Origin: Planctomycetota bacterium
GTDB taxonomy: Bacteria; Planctomycetota; Brocadiia; SM23-32
Direction of reading: 5' to 3'
Length of the DNA stretch: 5,000 bases
NCBI GenBank assembly: GCA_030604585.1
Contig: JAUVVP010000220.1
Span: 1-5,000, forward strand
Shown here: positions 1 to 5,000 of the stretch, in pieces
How the letters are laid out: the number at the start of each line of letters is the position of its first letter
Position numbering within the stretch: the stretch's first letter is position 1
Made by a program: the position numbers and the translations under genes
Notes under the pieces: model-generated
Told to the model about the DNA's origin: nothing
Databases searched by the model: none
What the model saw: the letters and a program-made list of their open reading frames with translations, nothing else

Positions 1-341
1 CCCTCGGCCACAAGGAAGGAGACCTGGCGCTGATCGAGACCGCCAACGTCCTCCGGGAGGCCTTCCGCGATTCGGACATCATCGGGCGCGTCGGGGGAGA
101 TGAATTCGCCATCCTGGCCATAGAGGCCAAGGGCACAAGAGCAGACGACATCGTAGCCCGATTGCAGAAACGGCTGGACGCCCGCAACAAGCAGGCGTAT
201 CGCCATTACCGGTTGTCTCTCAGCGTCGGCATAGCGAGCTATGGCCCCAGGAGCCGCGTGCACCTTGACGAACTGATGGCGCGGGCCGATGCCCTGATGT
301 ACGAGCAGAAGCGCGGCAAACAGGCCCCACAACTGTCGTGA
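1..341 (+). CDS. GGDEF domain diguanylate cyclase, C-terminal part (5' end outside window)
   Basis: This is the last 112 residues of a GGDEF protein; reading is open from base 3 and ends at TGA 339-341. The family condenses two GTP into the second messenger c-di-GMP, acting as a dimer. Visible in order: the LGHKEGDLAL segment after the first metal-binding strand, an RDSD inhibitory I-site (bases 66-77) spaced as in the canonical RxxDxxxRxGGDEF pattern, an intact GGDEF signature (93-107), the SLSVGIASYG strand, and the terminal ADALMYEQKRGK helix. With signature and I-site both intact, an active, product-inhibited cyclase is the natural reading. The N-terminal sensory or receiver part that would show which signal it answers lies off the left edge. 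The protein ends shortly after the domain, so no EAL domain follows it. Confidence 0.95.
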   Translation, partial: LGHKEGDLALIETANVLREAFRDSDIIGRVGGDEFAILAIEAKGTRADDIVARLQKRLDARNKQAYRHYRLSLSVGIASYGPRSRVHLDELMARADALMYEQKRGKQAPQLS

Positions 342-407
342 CGCGTGCGCGCCAGTGCCGAGAGCGACGCAGTCGGGCAGACGGGCGTGCTCCTGCCGGG
401 CCGCGAA

Positions 408-424
408 GCCCTTTGCGCAAGGGC
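408..424. repeat. 6-bp inverted repeat overlapping the -35 of the 487 gene
   Basis: GCCCTT (408-413) and AAGGGC (419-424) are perfect inverted arms around a 5-base loop. The element is 66 bases after the cyclase stop and overlaps the candidate -35 box of the next gene. It could be a weak factor-dependent terminator for the cyclase gene (no T-run follows) or a repressor site over the promoter. Arms this short can arise by chance in GC-rich DNA. Confidence 0.35.
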
Positions 425-441
425 CGCCGGGGCAATAGAAT
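413..441 (+). promoter_or_regulatory. candidate sigma70-type promoter for the membrane protein gene
   Basis: TTGCGC (413-418) and TAGAAT (436-441) are separated by exactly 17 bases. The -10 box matches the TATAAT consensus at 5 of 6 positions; the -35 box matches only its first three. Transcription would begin near 448, leaving a leader of about 40 bases. This is the most AT-rich spot in the gap, which supports the call. It implies the membrane protein is not simply read through from the cyclase gene. Confidence 0.5.
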
Positions 442-486
442 GCACACAAAGGCGGCGGCGCCGAGACCTTCGCAGACGAGGCGACT

Positions 487-1104
487 ATGTCCGAGATCAA
501 CGCCGAAGTGATGCGCTCCAGGTCGTGTGCGCGCGCGTTCCGGACGATGATGTGGGCGTTCCTGTTCTTCCTTCCGCTGCCGATCCCGGTTGCCGGAGTG
601 CGGCCGGACCTCGTGGGCTGGTTGCTCGTTCTGGTCGCCCTCCGCTCCGTCGTTCGCCTTCATCCGACCGTTCGGTCCCTGCGCACGCCGGCCATGATCG
701 GTCTGGTCCTGTGGGTCTCTCGCCTTCTCGTGCGCCACGTGGCGACGGAAACGCAGGAGCAGTTCAGTCTCGCGCTCTACCTTGCGACGTGGGCGGTGCT
801 GACGGTGTTCGTCTGGAAGGTCGGTAGTCTGGTCGCCGAAATGGCGGCGCAGGCCGGGGCCACTGCCCTCAGGAGCAGCGCGTCGTGGCGGCGGTGGCTC
901 TGCGTGGGGCCGTTCCTCTTACTGGCCCTCGGTGCGGAGCTTTCCGGGAAGGCGCAATTGCTGGTGGGTTTCCTGTTCCTGCTTGCAGCCACATGCGTAG
1001 TATCGCTCCTGATGGGCTTGATGGCGAGCACGGCCAGGATGTGCGCGCAGGCGTCGCAGGCCGTGCCGGAGGAGGAGGGGCTGTCCGGGGGTTTCGACGC
1101 GTAG
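487..1104 (+). CDS. multi-pass membrane protein of unknown function (205 aa)
   Basis: I do not recognise a named family. The protein has about six hydrophobic segments at residues 20-38, 40-56, 68-82, 94-114, 136-152 and 157-182. A basic N-terminus precedes the first (R10, R12, R16, R19) and an acidic tail ends in EEEGLSGGFDA. An RPDLVGWLLVLVAL stretch (39-52) after a short hydrophobic hairpin recalls the PDFIGYIL-type motif of small uncharacterised bacterial membrane proteins; that resemblance is from memory and weak. No catalytic motif, Walker box or transporter signature is visible. The start is well fixed: ATG 487 has GAGG at 478-481 five bases upstream, and an in-frame TAG at 436-438 with no other start codon between. 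Its own promoter candidate lies at 413-441. It converges on the GH4 gene with 31 bases between stops. The steady hydrophobic pattern along the whole length argues that it is a real gene. Confidence 0.8.
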   Translation: MSEINAEVMRSRSCARAFRTMMWAFLFFLPLPIPVAGVRPDLVGWLLVLVALRSVVRLHPTVRSLRTPAMIGLVLWVSRLLVRHVATETQEQFSLALYLATWAVLTVFVWKVGSLVAEMAAQAGATALRSSASWRRWLCVGPFLLLALGAELSGKAQLLVGFLFLLAATCVVSLLMGLMASTARMCAQASQAVPEEEGLSGGFDA

Positions 1105-1108
1105 ATGC

Positions 1109-1133
1109 TCCCGTGCGCGCCCGGCGCTCGGGA
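1109..1133. terminator. hairpin between convergent genes, probable bidirectional terminator
   Basis: Between the TAG of the membrane protein (1102-1104) and the TGA of the GH4 gene (1136-1138, - strand), TCCCG (1109-1113) pairs with CGGGA (1129-1133) and GCGC (1115-1118) pairs with GCGC (1124-1127). One T-T mismatch separates the two helices and the loop is 5 bases. The stem works on either strand and nearly fills the gap. There is no T-run on either side, so it is not a classic intrinsic terminator; Rho-assisted or structure-only termination is inferred. Confidence 0.55.
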
Positions 1134-1135
1134 CC

Positions 1136-2467
1136 TCAGCCGCCGTTCGCGAAGGACGGCAGCCACTGCGCCTGGGCGTCGAAGAGCCGGTCCACCATCT
1201 CGTGCACCTGCCGCAGGGTACAGATGGCGCCGGCCAGGGGGTCCATGGCCACGGCGGCGTAGACCAGGTCGCGGTCGCCGCTCAGACCGGCCCTGACCGT
1301 GAGTTCCTGCACGTTCACGCAGGCGCGGTTGATGGCGGCGCAGGCGGGCGGCAGGTCACCGATGAAGGTGGGCTGAACGCCGTTCTTATCCACCAGGCAG
1401 GGCACCTCCACCGCGCAGCCCGCCGGCAGGTTGGTGATGATCCCCTCGTTCCTGACCGAGCCGTGGATGACCCGCGGGCTGTCGGTGACCGTGCTGTGCA
1501 CGATGTAGCTGCCGTACTCGCCGCCCGGGTGGAGGCCGCGCTGCTTGGCCTCTTCCAGGAAGCGCGCATTCTGCCCCTCTTCGTCGTGGTCGCAGCATAT
1601 CTCGTAATAATCCCAGCGGCGGGGCAGGGCTTCGAGGGTCGTCTCGGGGTCCTTGCGGAACCACGGGACGTATTCGGACCCGTGGTGGCTGGACTCGGAG
1701 TGGAAGTAGCCCGTAAGCTGCATTATCTCGCCGCGCACCGCCTCGTGCCCGCCGGCATAGAGCTCGTTGCTGCGGTCGCCGGCGGCCTCGCCCGTCACGT
1801 GCTTCTCGATGATGCTCTGCCGGATGGCGGGGAGCAGGTCCCTGCCGTTGTGCTCGAACTGGATGAACCACGCCTGGTGATTGAGGCCGGCTGCTCGGAA
1901 GTTGCACTCCCGGACGGGCACGCCGGCCTCGCGGGCCAGCAGGTCCGAAGTGCCCTGAATGCTGTGGCAGAGCCCCACCACGTTCAGCCCCAGCTCGTAG
2001 GCCGCCCAGGTATTGATCGCCATCGGGTTGGCGTAGTTGAGCACCGACGCGTCCGGGCACAGTTCGCGCACGTCGGCGCTGAGGCCTTTGGTCTGCTCGA
2101 TCGTGCGCAGGCCGCGGAAGATGCCTCCCGGACCCAGGGTATCGCCCACGGGCTGGTCAACCCCGTACTCTCGCGGGATCTGCACGTCGTGGCGGTATGC
2201 TTCCAGCCCGCCCACCTGCCAGGTGATGACGACGAAGTCGGCGCCGTCCAGCGACTCCCGCCGGTCGGTGGTGGACTCGATGACGGTCGGCAGGTTGAAC
2301 TGCTCGATCAGCGCGCGGGCGCCGGCCAGAGTGCGCCCGAGCCGTTCGGGCGCGATGTCCATCAGGGAGATGGTGCTCTCTTGAAGCTCGGGGAACGAAC
2401 ACACGTCGCGGATCAGCGTCAGCGGGAAGACGAACCCCCCGGCTCCGATGATGGATATCTTCGGCAT
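1136..2467 (-). CDS. glycoside hydrolase family 4 alpha-glycosidase (alpha-galactosidase/alpha-glucosidase, MelA-like)
   Basis: A complete 443-residue GH4 enzyme, close to the usual 430-480. The family cleaves glycosides by NAD+-dependent oxidation at C3, elimination and re-reduction, using Mn2+ or a similar metal. Visible: Rossmann motif IGAGGFVF (7-14), acidic D38 at the end of strand 2 for NAD ribose, NYANPMA (144-150), CHSI (167-170) with metal ligand C167, and GLNHQAW (194-200) with metal ligand H197. The CHS(V/I) form is the one associated with MelA-type alpha-galactosidases; 6-phospho-glycosidases carry CN.P or CDMP, so a non-phosphorylated alpha-glycoside is the likely substrate. Alpha-glucosidase or alpha-galacturonidase activity cannot be excluded. 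No signal peptide, hence cytoplasmic. ATG (complement of 2465-2467) has GGAG nine bases upstream (complement of 2477-2480). The gene appears monocistronic, with its own promoter at 2555-2583 and no sugar transporter in the window. Confidence 0.95.
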   Translation of the reverse strand: MPKISIIGAGGFVFPLTLIRDVCSFPELQESTISLMDIAPERLGRTLAGARALIEQFNLPTVIESTTDRRESLDGADFVVITWQVGGLEAYRHDVQIPREYGVDQPVGDTLGPGGIFRGLRTIEQTKGLSADVRELCPDASVLNYANPMAINTWAAYELGLNVVGLCHSIQGTSDLLAREAGVPVRECNFRAAGLNHQAWFIQFEHNGRDLLPAIRQSIIEKHVTGEAAGDRSNELYAGGHEAVRGEIMQLTGYFHSESSHHGSEYVPWFRKDPETTLEALPRRWDYYEICCDHDEEGQNARFLEEAKQRGLHPGGEYGSYIVHSTVTDSPRVIHGSVRNEGIITNLPAGCAVEVPCLVDKNGVQPTFIGDLPPACAAINRACVNVQELTVRAGLSGDRDLVYAAVAMDPLAGAICTLRQVHEMVDRLFDAQAQWLPSFANGG

Positions 2468-2493
2468 TCTTTCATGCTCCAGGCGGAGAGGGC

Positions 2494-2508
2494 AAAAAGG
2501 GCGAGCCC
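2494..2508 (-). promoter_or_regulatory. small hairpin plus T5 run in the GH4 leader, attenuator-like
   Basis: On the - strand, GGGC-TC-GCCC (complement of 2499-2508) is followed at once by five T (complement of 2494-2498), within the presumed 5' leader of the GH4 mRNA. The stem is very short, effectively three pairs with a four-base loop, so termination here would be weak. Two longer overlapping stems lie just upstream (2511-2541). This could be an attenuator or coincidence; no known riboswitch consensus is recognised. Confidence 0.2.
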
Positions 2509-2510
2509 GA

Positions 2511-2541
2511 CGGCAACTGCCGGCTTGCGGCCCGAGCCGGC
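2511..2541 (-). repeat. two overlapping inverted repeats in the GH4 5' leader
   Basis: GCCGGCT (2519-2525) and AGCCGGC (2535-2541) form a perfect 7-bp inverted repeat around 9 bases. CGGCA (2511-2515) and TGCCG (2518-2522) form a second, 5-bp stem with only two bases between. They share 2519-2522, so they cannot form together. Both lie in the presumed GH4 leader, between the candidate start site near 2548 and ATG 2467. Such stems are common by chance in GC-rich DNA. Confidence 0.3.
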
Positions 2542-2554
2542 GGGCAGGGGCGAG

Positions 2555-2583
2555 ATGTTAGCAGGGGGCCCCAGCCAAGTCAA
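2555..2583 (-). promoter_or_regulatory. sigma70-type promoter for the GH4 gene
   Basis: Reading the - strand, TTGACT (complement of 2578-2583) and TAACAT (complement of 2555-2560) are separated by exactly 17 bases. The -35 box matches consensus at 5 of 6 positions and the -10 box at 4 of 6, keeping the key first TA and final T. Transcription would start near 2548, giving a leader of about 80 bases. It faces away from the + strand promoter at 2636-2664. Confidence 0.6.
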
Positions 2584-2587
2584 GGAA

Positions 2588-2629
2588 GCGCCCTGATGCG
2601 TCCGCCGCCGGAGGTGTTCGCCAGGGCGC
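2588..2629. repeat. 8-bp inverted repeat centred between the divergent promoters
   Basis: GCGCCCTG (2588-2595) and CAGGGCGC (2622-2629) are perfect inverted arms 26 bases apart. Their centre (2608.5) lies one base from the midpoint between the two divergent -35 boxes (2609.5). The arrangement would suit a dimeric regulator controlling both directions, but the arms are GC-only apart from one pair, no regulator gene is present in the window, and chance is possible. Confidence 0.35.
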
Positions 2630-2635
2630 GACGCG

Positions 2636-2664
2636 TTGAACCCGCTGCGTCAGGCGAGTACAAT
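2636..2664 (+). promoter_or_regulatory. sigma70-type promoter for the protease-HhH-uvrB cluster
   Basis: TTGAAC (2636-2641) and TACAAT (2659-2664) are exactly 17 bases apart. The -35 box matches consensus at 4 of 6 positions and the -10 at 5 of 6. Transcription would start near 2671, about 53 bases before ATG 2724. No other equally good promoter is evident before uvrB, so this probably drives all three genes. Confidence 0.65.
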
Positions 2665-2723
2665 AACAAGGGTACGGGCGTTGAGGCCCCTGGGAGGCGT
2701 TTCGCGGGAGAGCGGCGAATAAG

Positions 2724-4007
2724 ATGAAAGGCATCCTCAGGACAGAGCCCGGGCTTAGTGCGGCCGTGGCTTTGCTGCTCGCGGCGGGCCTGTGCATGGC
2801 GACTGCGGGCGCCGACGGCGCGGAGATGTTCCGCTATGAGACTGACAACTACGACGTGGAGACCGACGTCAGTCCCGCCTTCGCCAGGCTGCTCGGCGAG
2901 CACATGGAAACGATCTACAAGGAGTACTCGGCCCGATTCAAGGAGTACGGCCGCGTAACGGAGCAGTTCAACGTGGCCGTTTTCCGCACCGAGGAAGGCT
3001 ACCTGAAAGAGGTGCCTCGCCAGGTGAGGGGCTCGACGGGGGTCTTCGTCTCCTCGAAGAAGCTGCTGGCCGCCCACTGCCAGGGCAGGACGGTGGAGGA
3101 AGTGCTGCGCACCCTCTACCACGAGGGCTTCCATCAGTTCATGTACCTGGTGGTGTCAAAGAGGTGTCCTATCTGGCTCAACGAGGGCATTGCCGAGTAC
3201 TTCTCCGAGGCGACCTGGAACGGTCAGGGCTTCACCACCGGCCAGGTGCCGACGCTGCGCGTCCACGTGGTGCAGCAGGCCCTGCGCGACGGCAGCTACA
3301 TCCGGCTGCACGAGCTGTTCAGGCTGACCCCCGAACAGTGGCTACTGAACGTGCGGACCGACGCACGGCGCGCCAGCCTGCATTACTCCCAGTCCTGGTC
3401 CATCGTGCACTTCCTGATCCACGCCGAGGGCGGGCGATACGCCGACATGCTGGACAGCTTTCTGCGGGGGATCTCCGACGGAAAGGACCAGGAAGAGGCC
3501 TTCGTCGCCAGCTTCGGCGCCGACCTGGCGTCCTTCGAGAACACATGGGGGCAATACGTCATGGCCTTGCGGCCGAGCCCCAAGTTCCGCTGCCGCGACA
3601 ACATGGAAGCCGTCATGCTGCTGGCCGACCTGCTGGGCAGGGACGGCCTGGAGTTCGACAGCGTCAACGACCTGCGCCGGGAGGTGCTCGTCCGCCGTCG
3701 GTATCGCTGGGAGATCACCCGGCCCACGGGCGAGAAGACGAACTCGGACGATCGCGAAGAGGTGGCCGGGCTGTTCCGCTGCCCGTTCGACCGTAGCAAC
3801 GGCAGGCTCAGCTACCTCCTGGTCAAACGCCTGGACACGGGCGCGCCGATGCTCATCTGCGACCACCATCCCGGCGTCATTATCAAGGCCTACTACGAGC
3901 GGTCTTCCCCCCGCCGGAAGGTGGCCGTTGAAGAGCAGGTGCGCGAAACCGTGGACCAGAGCCTGGCACAGGCCATCGCCGCCGCCGCCAGCCGGATGGA
4001 GCCGTAG
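2724..4007 (+). CDS. secreted DUF1570-like zinc metallopeptidase family protein (HExxH)
   Basis: The 427-residue protein begins with a signal peptide: K2 and R6, a hydrophobic core at 11-24, then an AGA site with likely cleavage after A30. Export to the periplasm or beyond follows. The N-terminal part (36-87) resembles the DUF1570/peptidase-MA type, with a FRYETDNYDVETD strand and a long helix. The zinc motif HEGFH is at 133-137 and WLNEGIAEYF supplies the probable third ligand E154, as in gluzincins; YSQSWSIVHFL (221-231) is typical of the downstream helix. E134 would be the general base, so the catalytic set looks intact. Residues 285-427 form a less familiar C-terminal region with a basic VRRRYRW patch (323-329) and an alanine-rich helix. 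The substrate is unknown. The family is abundant in planctomycetes. ATG 2724 follows only a weak, distant GGGAG (2706-2710). First gene of the presumed operon, three bases before the HhH gene. Confidence 0.92.
   Translation: MKGILRTEPGLSAAVALLLAAGLCMATAGADGAEMFRYETDNYDVETDVSPAFARLLGEHMETIYKEYSARFKEYGRVTEQFNVAVFRTEEGYLKEVPRQVRGSTGVFVSSKKLLAAHCQGRTVEEVLRTLYHEGFHQFMYLVVSKRCPIWLNEGIAEYFSEATWNGQGFTTGQVPTLRVHVVQQALRDGSYIRLHELFRLTPEQWLLNVRTDARRASLHYSQSWSIVHFLIHAEGGRYADMLDSFLRGISDGKDQEEAFVASFGADLASFENTWGQYVMALRPSPKFRCRDNMEAVMLLADLLGRDGLEFDSVNDLRREVLVRRRYRWEITRPTGEKTNSDDREEVAGLFRCPFDRSNGRLSYLLVKRLDTGAPMLICDHHPGVIIKAYYERSSPRRKVAVEEQVRETVDQSLAQAIAAAASRMEP
3998..4001 (+). promoter_or_regulatory. ribosome binding site supporting the GTG start at 4011
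   Basis: GGAG lies nine bases before GTG 4011, inside the last codons of the protease gene. It favours GTG 4011 as the start; the in-frame codon two upstream is the protease stop TAG (4005-4007), so no earlier start is possible. Placement within the preceding gene suggests translational coupling. Confidence 0.6.
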
Positions 4008-4010
4008 AAG

Positions 4011-4418
4011 GTGGCCAGGTCTTCCATCACAGGGACGCACTGGTTCGCGCTTTCCGGCAAGGAGCTGCTGACCCTTGCCGTGGGCGTGGGGATCGTGCTG
4101 CTGGCGATCGGGGCGGCCAGGTGCATCGAACGGCTCTGGGGCCGGGCGGACCTGACGGTTGTCGAGACGGGCGATGTCCTGCCGTCCCCCGCCAGGCTGA
4201 ACGTGAACGAGGCGCAGGATTACGAACTGGCGATGCTGCCCGGCATCGGCCCCAAGATCGCAGAGGCCATCATCGCGTACCGGCGCGAGCACGGACCGTT
4301 CGCCGCCCTGGCGGACCTGGAGAAGGTGAGCGGCATCGGCCCGAGCACCGTCGAGAAAGTCCGGCCGCACGCCATGTGCGCGCCCGTCAGGGCCGGCCCA
4401 GCGGAACGCGAGGGCTGA
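4011..4418 (+). CDS. membrane-anchored ComEA-like helix-hairpin-helix DNA-binding protein
   Basis: A 135-residue protein with one transmembrane segment near the N-terminus (about 19-37), a short linker, and a tandem helix-hairpin-helix module of the ComEA type (62-120). The module has the classic layout: [20 protein letters not shown] with hairpin PGIGP at 77-81, [14 protein letters not shown], then [17 protein letters not shown] with hairpin SGIGP at 107-111. HhH hairpins bind the DNA backbone without sequence preference. ComEA proteins hold incoming double-stranded DNA outside the membrane during natural transformation, and this topology fits, though the linker is short and no comEC or pilus gene is visible. 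A general HhH role near the membrane is the alternative. GTG start at 4011, three bases after the protease stop and in the same frame; one base before uvrB, so translation is likely coupled on both sides. Confidence 0.92.
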   Translation: MARSSITGTHWFALSGKELLTLAVGVGIVLLAIGAARCIERLWGRADLTVVETGDVLPSPARLNVNEAQDYELAMLPGIGPKIAEAIIAYRREHGPFAALADLEKVSGIGPSTVEKVRPHAMCAPVRAGPAEREG

Positions 4419-4419
4419 G

Positions 4420-5000
4420 ATGGCGACGTTCCAGCTCCAGGCAACGTTCGAACCCGCCGGCGATCAGCCCGAGGCGATCCGACAACTGATCGAACGCTTC
4501 GGGGCCGGCAGCCGGTGCGAGACCCTCCTGGGCGCCACCGGCACGGGCAAGACCTTCACCATGGCCAACCTCATCGAGTCCCTCGGACTGCCCACCCTGG
4601 TCATCAGCCATAACAAGACACTCGCCGCGCAGCTCTACAGCGAGTTCAAGGAGTTCTTCCCGGACAACGCGGTCGGCTACTTCGTCAGCTACTACGACTA
4701 CTACCAGCCGGAGGCCTACGTCCCCTCGCGCGACCTCTACATCGCCAAGGACGCCTCCATCAATCAGGACATAGACCGCCTGCGGCTGGCCGCCACCACG
4801 CGCCTGATGCAAAGGCAGGACGTGGTGATCGTGGCCAGCGTCTCCTGCATCTACGGCATCGGCGCGCCGGAGGACTACCAGAGCATGTTCGTCACCATCG
4901 AGGTGGGCCGGCAGGTCGCCCGCGACGAGATGCTCGGGGACCTGGTGGAGATACAATACCGGCGCAGCGACAGCGACCTGAGACGCGGCACCTTCCGCGC
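4420..5000 (+). CDS. uvrB: excinuclease ABC subunit UvrB, N-terminal part (3' end outside window)
   Basis: The first 193 residues of UvrB, about 29% of the usual 660-680. UvrB receives damaged DNA from UvrA, verifies the lesion by threading one strand behind its beta-hairpin, and recruits UvrC for dual incision. Visible: the [11 protein letters not shown] adenine-contact segment (10-20), Walker A GATGTGKT (38-45), [19 protein letters not shown] (63-81), the tyrosine-rich beta-hairpin [16 protein letters not shown] (87-102) with Y91, Y92, Y94 and Y95, the [13 protein letters not shown] stretch (110-122), and [11 protein letters not shown] (138-148). GATGTGKT is a normal variant also found in Bacillus UvrB. 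ATG 4420 has GAGGG at 4410-4414 five bases upstream and follows the HhH stop by one base. No damage-inducible LexA-type box is recognised upstream; expression is inferred to come from the promoter at 2636. Confidence 0.98.
   Translation, partial: MATFQLQATFEPAGDQPEAIRQLIERFGAGSRCETLLGATGTGKTFTMANLIESLGLPTLVISHNKTLAAQLYSEFKEFFPDNAVGYFVSYYDYYQPEAYVPSRDLYIAKDASINQDIDRLRLAATTRLMQRQDVVIVASVSCIYGIGAPEDYQSMFVTIEVGRQVARDEMLGDLVEIQYRRSDSDLRRGTFR

Noticed and set aside
220..738. Open frame on the - strand covering the end of the GGDEF gene and the start of the membrane protein gene
   Set aside because: Arg/Gly/Pro-rich translation typical of a GC-rich shadow frame, and it overlaps two better supported genes.
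345..827. 160-codon + strand frame overlapping the membrane protein gene
   Set aside because: Arg-rich, no hydrophobic or domain pattern; the frame starting at 487 has a regular membrane-segment pattern and a ribosome binding site.
1202..2596. 464-codon open frame on the + strand, antisense to the GH4 gene
   Set aside because: It mirrors the codon pattern of the GH4 gene, has no family resemblance, and runs through the GH4 promoter. High GC makes long antisense frames common; the GH4 frame carries all family motifs.
2724..2795. Possible lipoprotein signal in the DUF1570-like protein (C24 after the hydrophobic core)
   Set aside because: The residue before the cysteine is Leu (sequence AGLC), which does not fit the lipobox requirement for a small residue; an ordinary signal peptidase I site after A30 fits better.
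3342..4370. 342-codon open frame on the - strand under the protease and HhH genes
   Set aside because: Shadow of two genes with clear motifs; its translation is low-complexity and matches nothing recognisable.
4533..4556. UvrB Walker A reading GATGTGKT instead of GVTGSGKT
   Set aside because: This is a known normal variant in bacterial UvrB and gives no reason to suspect altered function.
4387..4956. 189-codon - strand frame opposite uvrB
   Set aside because: Antisense to a highly conserved uvrB reading frame; no independent support.

Overview
The window is GC-rich, gene-dense bacterial DNA. The secreted zinc-protease-like protein of the DUF1570 type, together with the GH4 glycosidase and the base composition, points towards Planctomycetota or a nearby PVC-type lineage. 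That placement is inferred from family recall and no marker in the window proves it.

Layout: (1) positions 1-341 hold the C-terminal end of a GGDEF diguanylate cyclase on the + strand, cut by the left edge. (2) After a 145-base gap with a plausible sigma70-type promoter and a small inverted repeat comes a 205-residue multi-pass membrane protein of unknown function (487-1104, +). (3) It converges on a complete family GH4 NAD/metal-dependent alpha-glycosidase (1136-2467, -). The 31-base gap between the two stop codons is almost filled by one GC-rich hairpin, probably a shared terminator. (4) A 256-base divergent control region (2468-2723) has well-formed promoter candidates in both directions, each with a 17-base spacer, and an inverted repeat lying between them. 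(5) A tightly packed + strand cluster follows: a secreted DUF1570-like HExxH protein (2724-4007), a membrane-anchored ComEA-like helix-hairpin-helix protein (4011-4418, GTG start) and uvrB (4420 to beyond the right edge). The gaps are 3 bases and 1 base, so these three are very probably one operon with translational coupling.

The genes do not form one obvious pathway. The GH4 enzyme would release a sugar from an alpha-glycoside in the cytoplasm, the GGDEF protein makes c-di-GMP, and UvrB is the damage-verification helicase-like subunit of nucleotide excision repair. The most interesting linkage is that an envelope protease and a membrane-tethered DNA-binding HhH protein are co-transcribed with uvrB. 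I see no CRISPR array, tRNA, rRNA, insertion sequence, phage gene or clearly new system here; most of the window is ordinary chromosomal housekeeping and accessory metabolism.
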